The notes beneath the pieces were generated by a model. That model was not told where the DNA came from. It ran no database searches and saw only the letters and a program-made list of their open reading frames with translations. The translations under genes were made by a program, and so were the position numbers. This document shows positions 54,403 to 62,664 of a stretch of DNA of 64,000 nucleotides, piece by piece. Within the stretch, counting starts at the first letter, position 1. Each line of letters starts with the position of its first letter. Source of the stretch: an uncultured Lachnospiraceae bacterium (lineage in GTDB: Bacteria > Bacillota > Clostridia > Lachnospirales > Lachnospiraceae); contig CAJTOL010000014.1 of NCBI GenBank assembly GCA_910577645.1, positions 15,733-79,732 of the forward strand, in the 5' to 3' direction.

Positions 54403-54457
54403 AAAAACATCAAATGTTATGATTTCATCTTTTCATCTACTGGCCGGGATGGTATAA
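54403..54457 (+). repeat. Direct repeat, copy 1 (duplicate of the crp-like promoter region)
   Basis: 55 bases that match 55132-55186 at 54 positions; the only difference is tggccg against tgaccg. In copy 2 the segment carries the TATAAT of the Crp/Fnr gene. Both copies contain the small dyad AACATcaaATGTT. Confidence 0.85.
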
Positions 54458-54510
54458 CAGGGCTGTCAGACCATAATAAAGGATATAGATGGTCTAACAG
54501 CCCTGGCCTG
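54456..54510 (+). pseudogene. Remnant of the 3' end of a Crp/Fnr gene
   Basis: The 55 bases directly after repeat copy 1 align without gaps to 55801-55855, the last codons of the intact Crp-like gene, with roughly 45 identities. The whole body of the gene is missing between promoter and 3' end. The sequence also forms a hairpin (AGACCAT/ATGGTCT and CAGGGCTGT/ACAGCCCTG), which may now terminate transcripts near the toxin gene. Confidence 0.65.
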
Positions 54511-54521
54511 CAGCTTTCTAT

Positions 54522-54803
54522 TTACTTTTTAAAAAGTTCTGAGTGTGTTCCAAGTCTGTAAAGCATCAGAACAAGAACATTGCCACAAATCTCATATATT
54601 AATAACCAATCCGGCTCAATATGGCATTCACGAGTACCTTTATAGTTTCCTGTAAGCGCATGATCTCTGTATGCTGCATCCAGCGTACCACCATTCGCTA
54701 AAATACTGACTGCTTCAAACAGTTTATCAAGATCTTTATTTTGCTTTTTTGCAAGTTTCAAATCCTTTTTAAACTGATTCGTAAATTGAACATCATATTT
54801 CAT
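54522..54803 (-). CDS. yafQ: YafQ family mRNA interferase toxin
   Basis: A 93-residue RelE-fold toxin. The YafQ catalytic set is intact: His48 (RDHAL), His61 and Asp65 (CHIEPDWLLIY) and His87 (GTHSELF), matching H50, H63, D67 and H87 of E. coli YafQ. It would cleave mRNA on the ribosome. The gene overlaps its antitoxin gene by 4 bases (ATGA). Confidence 0.92.
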   Translation of the reverse strand: MKYDVQFTNQFKKDLKLAKKQNKDLDKLFEAVSILANGGTLDAAYRDHALTGNYKGTRECHIEPDWLLIYEICGNVLVLMLYRLGTHSELFKK

Positions 54804-55072
54804 ACTTCCAATGCCGCCTTAAGAGATTCCATGCTTGAATATCTTGGAGCAGAAGGGTCAGCCATAAGCTTTCTTCCTTCTTCAATTGCTGCTGCCGTTA
54901 TTTCATTCGGCACTTCCAGTTTTAACTCAAAAGGAATGCCGTGTTCGCGGATAGTAGTTCTCAGGAATATATTAACAGCCGTTGTCATATTCAGGCCAAG
55001 TTCATTAAAAATCTGTTCCGCCTGATCTTTAATAGCTTTATCTATTCTAATGTTTAAATTGGTTGTTTCCAT
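54800..55072 (-). CDS. dinJ: DinJ/RelB family antitoxin
   Basis: A 90-residue antitoxin with an N-terminal ribbon-helix-helix DNA-binding domain (METTNLNIRIDKAIKDQAEQ) and a C-terminal toxin-wrapping tail. I chose the ATG at 55072, with GGAGG eight bases upstream; a start five codons earlier lies on the SD itself. It precedes the toxin gene, the usual order for autoregulated relBE-type pairs. The pair is AT-richer than its neighbours. Confidence 0.92.
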   Translation of the reverse strand: METTNLNIRIDKAIKDQAEQIFNELGLNMTTAVNIFLRTTIREHGIPFELKLEVPNEITAAAIEEGRKLMADPSAPRYSSMESLKAALEV

Positions 55073-55131
55073 GCAGAACACCTCCATTCAAGGATATCAT
55101 ACTCAAAAGTCCGGCTGTTGTCAACATAATG

Positions 55132-55186
55132 AAAAACATCAAATGTTATGATTTCATCTTTTCATCTACTGACCGGGATGGTATAA
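55132..55186 (+). promoter_or_regulatory. Direct repeat copy 2, with promoter of the Crp/Fnr gene
   Basis: The repeat ends in TATAAT (55182-55187), 28 bases before the Crp-like start; the -35 region is poor. The dyad AACATcaaATGTT near its left end may be an operator. It is 54 of 55 identical to 54403-54457. Confidence 0.6.
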
Positions 55187-55214
55187 TAAGGGCACTGAGA
55201 AAGGAATTCCCCTT

Positions 55215-55877
55215 ATGCTGTCAAATGCTCCTTATTATCAAACTATTCGTTCACTTGGAACCCTAATCCAGGTAAAAAAACATGATTTGCTCTCCAACCG
55301 CGCCCAGAAGGATAAATACGTTTATTGTCTGGAGCAGGGCTTGTGCGCCCTTCACAGCATTTCCACTGATGGCAGGGAGCAGATTTACCAGTATTTCTTT
55401 CCCGGAGATTTTGTCGGCTTTATTCCTGCTTTTGTCAAAAGCTATTCTGACGAGACCTTTTATGCATTTTCCATTACCGCCAAGTCTGCCTGCACTTTGT
55501 ATCAGATACCATACCGGACTTTTCTGGATTATGTAGATACCCATCCGGACTTTTACCGCTGGCTGTTTCAGGTTACGGTGTCCCATTATGACAGCGCTCT
55601 GCGCCACTCCTATGCCCTTCAGGACGGGGATAATATTACCAGCCTCTGCCATGCCCTTATGGAATTGTCCACCTGCCAGAACGGAGTCTGCCTTTTGCCT
55701 AAAGACTTCTCCTATCCGGAGCTTTCCAATTATCTGGGAGTTCACACCATAACGGTGACCCGCCTGATGGCCCGCCTTAAAGAAGCAGGGATTATCAGCA
55801 AACAGGGCCACCAGACCATAATACAGGACATGGATGGTCTGACGGCCCTGGCTGAGAAGGGGGACGGGGCAAAATGA
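55215..55877 (+). CDS. Crp/Fnr family transcriptional regulator
   Basis: A 220-residue regulator with an N-terminal cyclic-nucleotide-type beta roll (about 15-130) and a C-terminal helix-turn-helix (YPELSNYLGVHTITVTRLMARLKEAGIIS). No N-terminal cysteine cluster is present, so it is not an FNR-type oxygen sensor. AGAAAGGA lies nine bases before the ATG. It sits two bases from the convergent PTS operon end. A second, deleted copy of the gene is visible at 54.4-54.5 kb. Confidence 0.9.
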   Translation: MLSNAPYYQTIRSLGTLIQVKKHDLLSNRAQKDKYVYCLEQGLCALHSISTDGREQIYQYFFPGDFVGFIPAFVKSYSDETFYAFSITAKSACTLYQIPYRTFLDYVDTHPDFYRWLFQVTVSHYDSALRHSYALQDGDNITSLCHALMELSTCQNGVCLLPKDFSYPELSNYLGVHTITVTRLMARLKEAGIISKQGHQTIIQDMDGLTALAEKGDGAK

Positions 55878-55878
55878 A

Positions 55879-56562
55879 CTAATTCAGCTTATCATGACTT
55901 ACTACTTCATCAACAAATGCCTTCAGCTCACCATCCCTGCATCCTGCGTAGAAGCAATCCAAGAATCTCGGGATCATACATTCTTTCACCAGTTCCGGAT
56001 CAATGGCCTTTAACGCCTCAATCAACGGTTTCGCCACCTGCTTCTTCACCTCAAACAACAGATCGGCATTGCGGTTCTGGGCCTCCTTGCGGCCGTCCGG
56101 ATATCCCATGCCCTTAGGCGAGCCAAACGCTCTGGAGAAAATATTATTTAGATTCAATTCTGCTCCCCAGCCAAATCCCTTCGCGTAAGGAATAGACAGC
56201 GCATTGCCGTTGTTAATCTGCAAAAACAGATAAGCATCCGTAGGCTCAATGCAATACCCGCACACAACTCCGGGATACATATTTAAGGACATTAAGGCGC
56301 CCTGTCCCGTACCGCATCCGGTTACCACAAAATCTACGGCTTTGGAGTTTAAAAGAAGCGCTGCCTGGATACCTAAATGCAGATAAGTAAGCCTCGGATT
56401 TTCTTTTGTATATGCTTCCGGAATATCCTGAGCCGTAAGGGGAGCCTCCATAGCCGCATTATAAACTTGATGCCCCATGGGCTCTACCACTGCTTTTAGC
56501 TCCTTAACGATAATTCCGTTCTTCGGCGCCTGGCTAAACTCATTAAGTACTGCAATCTTCAT
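55879..56562 (-). CDS. RpiB/LacA/LacB family sugar-phosphate isomerase, long form
   Basis: A 227-residue isomerase that should interconvert an aldose and a ketose phosphate. Its core holds VTGCGTGQGALMSLNMYPGVVCGYC with the family cysteine. It exceeds the usual RpiB (about 150) by a C-terminal extension ending in a cysteine-containing CFYAGCRDGELKAF. I chose the ATG at 56562 (AAGGG upstream). It is the last gene of the PTS operon. Confidence 0.87.
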   Translation of the reverse strand: MKIAVLNEFSQAPKNGIIVKELKAVVEPMGHQVYNAAMEAPLTAQDIPEAYTKENPRLTYLHLGIQAALLLNSKAVDFVVTGCGTGQGALMSLNMYPGVVCGYCIEPTDAYLFLQINNGNALSIPYAKGFGWGAELNLNNIFSRAFGSPKGMGYPDGRKEAQNRNADLLFEVKKQVAKPLIEALKAIDPELVKECMIPRFLDCFYAGCRDGELKAFVDEVVSHDKLN

Positions 56563-56585
56563 TTTTTTATCCCTTTCTTTTTTCT

Positions 56586-57608
56586 TCACCGACAATATTT
56601 TTTGCTTTCTGTTTTGCCTGTCCTTTGTATAAGCGCATCTGCATCTTTTTTCATCCGCAAAAACTCTTCCTTCGTGAGGCTGATATCCAGCGACTTTGCT
56701 GTATCCTCAATCTGAGATAGCTTTCTTGCTCCGCAAAGCACATTAATTTCCGGTGACAGCATAGAATTCCATTTAATACACAAATTGGCCAGCGTACACT
56801 GATATTTTTCTGTCAAATCCCTCCATCCGGCCAACATCTGGTTTACTTCCGGGATGTTTTCACTCCTCCACCAGAACTTTCCTTCCCGAACATCTCCCGG
56901 CGCGGCTATATAATTATCAGATGCCTTTCCCGCCAGAAGCCCTTGTTCAATGGGCGAATAAGTCTGCAGAGAAATCCCATATTTCTCACAAAAAGGCAAT
57001 AATTCTGCCTCTGGCTTTCTATCCAAAATGCTCAGCTTCTCCTGAATCACATCCAGCTGTCCTGCATCCACATAATCCTTTAATATCTGGATATCCACAT
57101 TGGAAGCTCCAATGGCGCGGATCTTTCCTTCCTGCTTCATTTTCATCAGTTCCCCCATGGTATCTGCTACCGGAATCATGCCGTAGGTCTTGCACTGCCA
57201 ATGAGTGTAATATACATCAACATATTCGGTTTCTAAAGTCTTTAAACTTAGTTCCAGGTCGCGGCGTATAGCCTTGGGGGATAAGTCTCTATATACGTCA
57301 TGGCCTTCTCTTGTAAAATGGTATTCTCCTCTATTGTCATACCACTGGATTCCACACTTAGTGGACAAAACCATTTTATGTCTGGAAATCTCTTTAAGCG
57401 CTTTCCCTACCACTTCCTCGCTGTGGCCAAATCCATAAACCCTGGCCGTGTCCACCCAATTAATCCCCAATTCCAGGGCCCTGTGAATGGTATTAATGGA
57501 CATTTTATCATCATTATCTCCCCACCATAAACCTCCGCCGATAGCCCAGGCCCCCAGGCCGATACCGCTTGCCATAATTCCTGACCTTCCTATCTCTCTT
57601 TTCTCCAT
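56586..57608 (-). CDS. Aldo/keto reductase
   Basis: A 340-residue NADP-dependent TIM-barrel reductase. The catalytic tetrad is recognisable: Asp in NWVDTARVYG (about 52), Tyr in that motif, Lys in VLSTKCG (about 85) and His in YYTHWQ (about 131). The C-terminal LCGARKLSQIEDT binds the cofactor. It resembles the IolS/YajO group. In this operon it probably reduces or oxidises a sugar or sugar phosphate, which I cannot identify. Confidence 0.9.
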   Translation of the reverse strand: MEKREIGRSGIMASGIGLGAWAIGGGLWWGDNDDKMSINTIHRALELGINWVDTARVYGFGHSEEVVGKALKEISRHKMVLSTKCGIQWYDNRGEYHFTREGHDVYRDLSPKAIRRDLELSLKTLETEYVDVYYTHWQCKTYGMIPVADTMGELMKMKQEGKIRAIGASNVDIQILKDYVDAGQLDVIQEKLSILDRKPEAELLPFCEKYGISLQTYSPIEQGLLAGKASDNYIAAPGDVREGKFWWRSENIPEVNQMLAGWRDLTEKYQCTLANLCIKWNSMLSPEINVLCGARKLSQIEDTAKSLDISLTKEEFLRMKKDADALIQRTGKTESKKYCR

Positions 57609-57687
57609 AGCCAGGCTGTACTCCTTTCTTTTCCCTTGTCATCTGCGGCGCATCATAGAGGCCGTGACAAAAGGTATTCTTTAGCCG

Positions 57688-58137
57688 TCAGGAAAATGCC
57701 TCCACAAGATTTTCGTAGGAACTGGCTGCCTGCAGTTTACTCATGGTAACATCGTTGCCCAATTTTCCAGCTAGTTCTGCAATAAGCCGCAGATGATCTT
57801 TGGCTCCGTCGCTGTCGGCGGGAACGGCAAACAGAAAAAAAAGTTGAGATGGTTCTCCGTCATAGGACTCCCATTCAATCATTTCCTTTGTTCTTCCTAC
57901 TGCAATACCTACTTTATCTACGAAAGCCGATTTTCCGTGAGGAATCGCCACGTGACCCCCGATCCCCGTAATCCCTTCGCTTTCTCTTAAATATACATCT
58001 TTGATATACCCTTCCAGGTCATCTATATATCCGGCATTTTTCAACAGTCCTGCTAAATGACGGATTACTTCGTCCTTACTTGTTGCTTCCATATTTAAAT
58101 CTATGACCTGTCTGTCCAGGATTTCTTTTACTGCCAT
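57688..58137 (-). CDS. PTS EIIA component, fructose/mannitol family
   Basis: A 149-residue EIIA domain with the phospho-acceptor histidine in HVAIPHGKS near residue 67. It accepts phosphate from HPr and passes it to the EIIB encoded at 62186. It lies 15 bases after the regulator gene. Confidence 0.92.
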   Translation of the reverse strand: MAVKEILDRQVIDLNMEATSKDEVIRHLAGLLKNAGYIDDLEGYIKDVYLRESEGITGIGGHVAIPHGKSAFVDKVGIAVGRTKEMIEWESYDGEPSQLFFLFAVPADSDGAKDHLRLIAELAGKLGNDVTMSKLQAASSYENLVEAFS

Positions 58138-58152
58138 AACATGTCCTCTCCT

Positions 58153-60117
58153 CTATTTAATAAAATACTGGTAAAGATCCAGGGTGGAACCCATTTTTTT
58201 TATGGCTTCCATATTCTCGTCATTATCTGTCAGCTGAAGGAAATCCTTGTAAAATTGCTTGGTACGCCGAGTCTCAAACTTTGTAGTCATTTTTACGGCC
58301 AGCAAAAACACTACGTCCACCATATCGCCATGCCACGATATAGGTTTCTCTAATATAGCCACTACAATCCGGGATTCATTGATTTCCGACATATTTCCGT
58401 GAGGAATCGCAATTCCCCGTCCAATGCTGGTGGTAGTTGCCCGTTCCCTGTCAAACACGCTTTGCAGATAAGCCGGGGTCACGTCGCCTTTTTCTTCCAG
58501 CTTTTTTACCATCATTGTAATCAGCTGATCTTTATCTTTAACCCTTGGTTTTAGCAGAAACAGATCCACTTCAAACAACTGATGGCAAAGATTGTTAAAA
58601 TGAAATTCCGATTTTTTACGAAAATAGAAAATCTGATTCACTTTTTGGCGAATCGTTTCTATGCTTTGTCCGCTAAGACGTTCTCCCACCGATACTACCC
58701 TGTCGTCCTTAATTTCGTTTTCTGACATATTGATGATTACATCTATATCGTGGTACTGATCCAGTTTTAAATCGTGATAACTGGCTGCACGAATTTCCGT
58801 CAGCTCCGGAATACTGTATTTTAGCCTTTCCGTATTTAGCTGACTAGCCGCCATCCCGCTTTCGCTGAGCAGAAGAGCGGCCAGGGGACTCCCTTTCTTT
58901 CTTCTGATAATAGCCGCCTGGATATATAAGGCGATTCCCGCCAGTTCATCCTCGGTTACCTGCACATCATAATACTCTTCGAACAAATTACTGGTAGACC
59001 AGGTAGCCAGAAAAGTCTGTTTATATTCATTCTTCACATACTTGCTGATGTTATCTCCTGTTGCCGTAGAGTATTTCATCCGGAAAATAGCGGACCGCAT
59101 ATGCAGCAGCAGGCTTTCATACAAAAGTTGATCTTCCGAAAGATCAATATCCAGAACACTGTCAATAGTCTCAATAATAAGCTTTACAAATTTTCCCAAA
59201 TCCTTGTCGTATTGTCTGGTATAATCGGTGTCCTGAATGCTGGAAAAATTTTTCAGCTTTTTGGCTGACAAAAGAAGTACTGCCAGCAGCACCGTATCGT
59301 CATCGGAAATTTTAATCTCATATGCTTGTTCGATTCTCTGATAAATGGATTCCGCAAAAGAATATTCATTATAATGCTCAATATTTTCTTCTTCAACGGA
59401 AAATACGGCTTCATTTCCAAAATGCCTGCGGGCCATAGACAGACATGCCATGATCCACACCATTTTAAAAGAATTATCTGCCAATTCGATGCGCCAGGCA
59501 TTCTCCGCCTCAAGCACAATCCTCCGGATCCTGGATATGTCCACTCCTGAAGCATAGGAGCTTAAAAGAGCTTCCAGAACCTCTGGCATCAGCTCTATCA
59601 TATAATCTTTTATTGCAATCCGGAAATTATATTCGTCCCCCACAAGGCATACTCCCTTGCTGCGTATGGACGTAATTTTCAGGGAACGTTCCTCAAACCA
59701 GGGGGAAACCTCTCTCAAAAGCCTTCCTACCGTGGGAGCGCTTAAATACAAGCTTTCCGCCAGCTGCTGAAGTGTGGTGGTCTGTCCGGGCTTTAGCTTC
59801 AGAAGTTTCCCTATCACCTGTTTCCTGCGGTCATCCGGTTGAACCGCAGAGTCCAGGTCCCTGCCCAGCGCCAGATGGTTCTGCAGGCTCTCCCATTGCC
59901 GCCCATCCATCTCAAGCCAGATCCCTGTCCCCTGCTTCTTTTCAATCCTTCCCATATTATTTCCTATCAGCCAGCGGTTCATCTGGTCGATTTTGGTCCG
60001 GACTGTTTTTTCAGATAATCCCACATTTGCTGCAATCTGCAATATGGTATAGGTCTCCCCACCCAAAAGGCAATTCAGTATTTTGTTAAAATATAATGCG
60101 TTCTTATCCTCTTTCAA
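58153..60117 (-). CDS. PRD-containing transcriptional activator (MtlR/LicR type)
   Basis: A 654-residue regulator with two N-terminal helix-turn-helix segments (about 20-45 and 100-135), two PRD domains (about 180-395), an EIIB-like domain (about 400-500) and a C-terminal EIIA domain with the histidine in GIAIPHGNMSE near 567. DNA-binding domains instead of an RNA-binding CAT domain mark it as an activator, not an antiterminator. Phosphorylation by HPr and its own EIIB would report sugar supply. It is embedded in the operon it should control. Confidence 0.9.
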   Translation of the reverse strand: MKEDKNALYFNKILNCLLGGETYTILQIAANVGLSEKTVRTKIDQMNRWLIGNNMGRIEKKQGTGIWLEMDGRQWESLQNHLALGRDLDSAVQPDDRRKQVIGKLLKLKPGQTTTLQQLAESLYLSAPTVGRLLREVSPWFEERSLKITSIRSKGVCLVGDEYNFRIAIKDYMIELMPEVLEALLSSYASGVDISRIRRIVLEAENAWRIELADNSFKMVWIMACLSMARRHFGNEAVFSVEEENIEHYNEYSFAESIYQRIEQAYEIKISDDDTVLLAVLLLSAKKLKNFSSIQDTDYTRQYDKDLGKFVKLIIETIDSVLDIDLSEDQLLYESLLLHMRSAIFRMKYSTATGDNISKYVKNEYKQTFLATWSTSNLFEEYYDVQVTEDELAGIALYIQAAIIRRKKGSPLAALLLSESGMAASQLNTERLKYSIPELTEIRAASYHDLKLDQYHDIDVIINMSENEIKDDRVVSVGERLSGQSIETIRQKVNQIFYFRKKSEFHFNNLCHQLFEVDLFLLKPRVKDKDQLITMMVKKLEEKGDVTPAYLQSVFDRERATTTSIGRGIAIPHGNMSEINESRIVVAILEKPISWHGDMVDVVFLLAVKMTTKFETRRTKQFYKDFLQLTDNDENMEAIKKMGSTLDLYQYFIK

Positions 60118-60142
60118 CCAAGCACCTCTTAATTTTTAATCA

Positions 60143-61027
60143 CTACTCGTTACTCTTTACTACAGCTTCTCCATAAATATACCGTCCACTGGAACCGATA
60201 ACCCTCATATAATCTTTCACGAACTGTTTGATGCCTGCCTCCGCAGCCATGCACATATGCATATAATCAATATCCGGATTTTCCTCTAATGCTTTTAACA
60301 TAGCTTGTTTTCCTGCTTCAAAAGCATCGGTGCACACATTGATCTTGTTGATTCCTCCGGCCACCGCTTTCTTTAAATTTTCCTCGCCGGAGCCGGAGCC
60401 GCCGTGGAGCACCAGAGGCATTTTCAGAGTCTCTTTTAAAAGATGAAGCCTGTCAAAATCTAATTGGGGTATTTTTCCCTTAGGATATGCGCCATGAGCC
60501 GTTCCAATGGCAACTGCCAGCGCATCTACCTCTGTTCTGGTAACAAAATCTACTGCCTGATCCGGATTCGTATACAAATCTACATCCGTATCATCCGCAT
60601 CTGCTGCCTGGCCTACATGGCCAAGTTCTCCTTCCACAGAACAGCCCATACCATGAGCCAAAGCACTGATGATAGCGGTTCTTTTTACATTTTCTTCATA
60701 GGGAAGAGCGGAACCGTCAAACATAACATTGGTAAATCCCGCATTAATACAATTCGTGATGGCATAAAAGTCTGAACCATGGTCAAAATTCAACGCCACC
60801 GGCACATGAACCCTGTCCGCCAGTTCTTTAATTAACGGAACCATCTCCTCCAGATGGGCATGATTGGTCATCTGCCCGTTGCCAAACTGGATAATAATAG
60901 CTGAATGTTCTTCCTCCGCCGCCGTAATTCCGGCTCTTGCCATTTCCATATTGATGCTGTTCATAGCCATAACGCCATAATAATTCTTGTTGGCATCATC
61001 GAGAATTGTTTTCATTGATACAAGCAT
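60143..61027 (-). CDS. Class II ketose-bisphosphate aldolase
   Basis: A 294-residue zinc aldolase. LNFDHG holds the catalytic Asp and first zinc His, and GTAHGAYP and VLHGGSGS hold the other zinc histidines. Similarity is to the fructose-, tagatose- or related bisphosphate aldolases (Fba/GatY/KbaY). AAAGGA lies seven bases before the ATG. It would cleave the doubly phosphorylated sugar made from the PTS product; no matching kinase gene is in the operon. Confidence 0.9.
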   Translation of the reverse strand: MLVSMKTILDDANKNYYGVMAMNSINMEMARAGITAAEEEHSAIIIQFGNGQMTNHAHLEEMVPLIKELADRVHVPVALNFDHGSDFYAITNCINAGFTNVMFDGSALPYEENVKRTAIISALAHGMGCSVEGELGHVGQAADADDTDVDLYTNPDQAVDFVTRTEVDALAVAIGTAHGAYPKGKIPQLDFDRLHLLKETLKMPLVLHGGSGSGEENLKKAVAGGINKINVCTDAFEAGKQAMLKALEENPDIDYMHMCMAAEAGIKQFVKDYMRVIGSSGRYIYGEAVVKSNE

Positions 61028-61054
61028 ATCTTTATCCTTTCTGCAATCAATCTA

Positions 61055-62158
61055 TTACACAATATCAATATCCAAATCAATATCCATATCTTCTTCCGTT
61101 ACATTATCGTCTACAGAAGGTTTCTTAAGCAGAGCATAGGCTACCCCGGTAACTGCTGACCCAATAATCAAAGCAACTATAAACATCATGGGATTTTTCA
61201 TCATAGGAACTACAAAGATACCGCCGTGGCCTGCCACGGATTCACATCCTGCCGCTACTGCAATGGCGCCTGCCACTGCGGAGCCAAGCATACTGCATGG
61301 GATAAATCTTGCCGGATCGGCTGCCGCAAAGGGAAGCACACCCTCTGTAATGAAGCAAAGGCCCATGGGAAGAGCGGTCTTTGCCGTTTCACACTCTGTC
61401 TTTGTAAATTTATCTTTCTTCAGCATTACAGCGATAAACAGCCCAATAGGAGGAGTCATACCTCCAATGATTTTGGCGCACATAGGCCCGTTGATGCCGT
61501 CTGCTCCCAGTGCATTGGCTGCCATAGATGCGGTCTTGTTAACCGGGCCGCCCATGTCAAAGCCCATGCAGGCTCCGATTACGCCGCCTATGACTGCTTT
61601 TGCCCCGCCGTTAAGAGCGATAATCCACTGCTGGAATACATCCATAATCCATGCCAGAGGAATAGAGAATATACACAAAAATATCATTCCGCACAAAAAT
61701 GTAGAACACACCGGGATGATCATAACTGGCTTCAATCCTTCACACCACTTGGGAAGTTTCCATCCCTTCATCCAGTTAACAACCCATCCGATGATAAGCG
61801 CCATCAGAAGGCCGCCTAAAAAACCGGCTTTAGACTGGGCGGAACAATAACCAATAATCATACCCGGAACAATACCAGGCCTGCCTGCGATAGAGTAAGC
61901 GGCGCCTGCTGTCATAACTGCTACTGCGAAATCCATGGCATAAGAACTTAATTTATTAACGCCCCACCAGAATCCAACCCATGTAAACGGGTTCAAATTG
62001 GAGAATGGAGTTGCCCCTGCTTCAATGGCGCTGCCAATATTCCAACCGCCGAATGCTTTCGCCAGCGCTCCCAAGATACCTCCGGCTACAACGATAGGTA
62101 TCATGTAGGAAATACCGGTCATAATGTGTCTCATAAAATTTTTCTGTTGTTTTGCCAT
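61055..62158 (-). CDS. PTS EIIC component, fructose family
   Basis: A 367-residue membrane permease with about nine helices. MTGISYMIPIVVAGGILGALA, the PGMIIGYCSAQSKAGFLGGLL stretch and FDMGGPVNKTA are diagnostic of fructose-type EIIC. It imports the sugar during phosphorylation. The C-terminus is a run of acidic residues. The sugar cannot be deduced from EIIC alone. Confidence 0.92.
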   Translation of the reverse strand: MAKQQKNFMRHIMTGISYMIPIVVAGGILGALAKAFGGWNIGSAIEAGATPFSNLNPFTWVGFWWGVNKLSSYAMDFAVAVMTAGAAYSIAGRPGIVPGMIIGYCSAQSKAGFLGGLLMALIIGWVVNWMKGWKLPKWCEGLKPVMIIPVCSTFLCGMIFLCIFSIPLAWIMDVFQQWIIALNGGAKAVIGGVIGACMGFDMGGPVNKTASMAANALGADGINGPMCAKIIGGMTPPIGLFIAVMLKKDKFTKTECETAKTALPMGLCFITEGVLPFAAADPARFIPCSMLGSAVAGAIAVAAGCESVAGHGGIFVVPMMKNPMMFIVALIIGSAVTGVAYALLKKPSVDDNVTEEDMDIDLDIDIV

Positions 62159-62185
62159 ACCTGTTTCCCCTCTTTCTTAAAAATT

Positions 62186-62494
62186 TCACTTGCCCAGCTT
62201 CTCGTGGATCTTGTTGATAACCCCCTTCGGAGATTTCATCACTGTGCTAATGGGAATATCCACCACCGGTTTTCCTTTGAAGCGATCTTTGTTTACTCTG
62301 ATATCTGCTGAAATCAGAATTACATCCGCATCCTTAATTTCTTCCGGTGTGAATTCGTTTTCTACACCAATGGAGCCCTGGGTCTCTACTTTGATGGTGT
62401 CCCCCAATTCTTTTGCTGCATTTTCCAGCTTTTCCTTTGCGATGTAGGTGTGGGCAATGCCTGCCGTACATGCTGTGATGGCTAAAATTTTCAT
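62186..62494 (-). CDS. PTS EIIB component, fructose family
   Basis: A 102-residue EIIB with the phospho-acceptor cysteine at residue 9 in ITACTAGIAHTYIAKEKL. Most family members read CPTGIAHTY here, so the CTAG sequence is an unusual variant. It is the first gene of the operon, 28 bases before EIIC. Confidence 0.9.
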   Translation of the reverse strand: MKILAITACTAGIAHTYIAKEKLENAAKELGDTIKVETQGSIGVENEFTPEEIKDADVILISADIRVNKDRFKGKPVVDIPISTVMKSPKGVINKIHEKLGK

Positions 62495-62615
62495 GTACAG
62501 TCTCCTTTCTTTTTGTTAAACAAAATTTATCATGAAAATACAGGAAATGGTAAAGTTCTTTAGGCATATTGTTACGGTAATTTTTCCTTTAGAATATTGG
62601 CGGCTCTTTCTATGC

Positions 62616-62655
62616 AAAAAAATAACTGCCGGACCCGGAAAGGATCTGGCAGTTA
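62616..62655 (-). terminator. Terminator of the iron alcohol dehydrogenase gene
   Basis: On the minus strand TAACTGCC and GGCAGTTA pair around an inner GATCC/GGGTC region, followed by a seven-base T-run. It lies ten bases after the stop codon and separates this gene from the PTS operon. Confidence 0.8.
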
Positions 62656-62664
62656 ATGTAAATG

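Noticed and set aside
54403..55186. Insertion sequence or integron carrying the toxin-antitoxin pair
   Set aside because: No transposase or integrase, and the flanking repeats are direct copies of a gene promoter rather than terminal inverted repeats.
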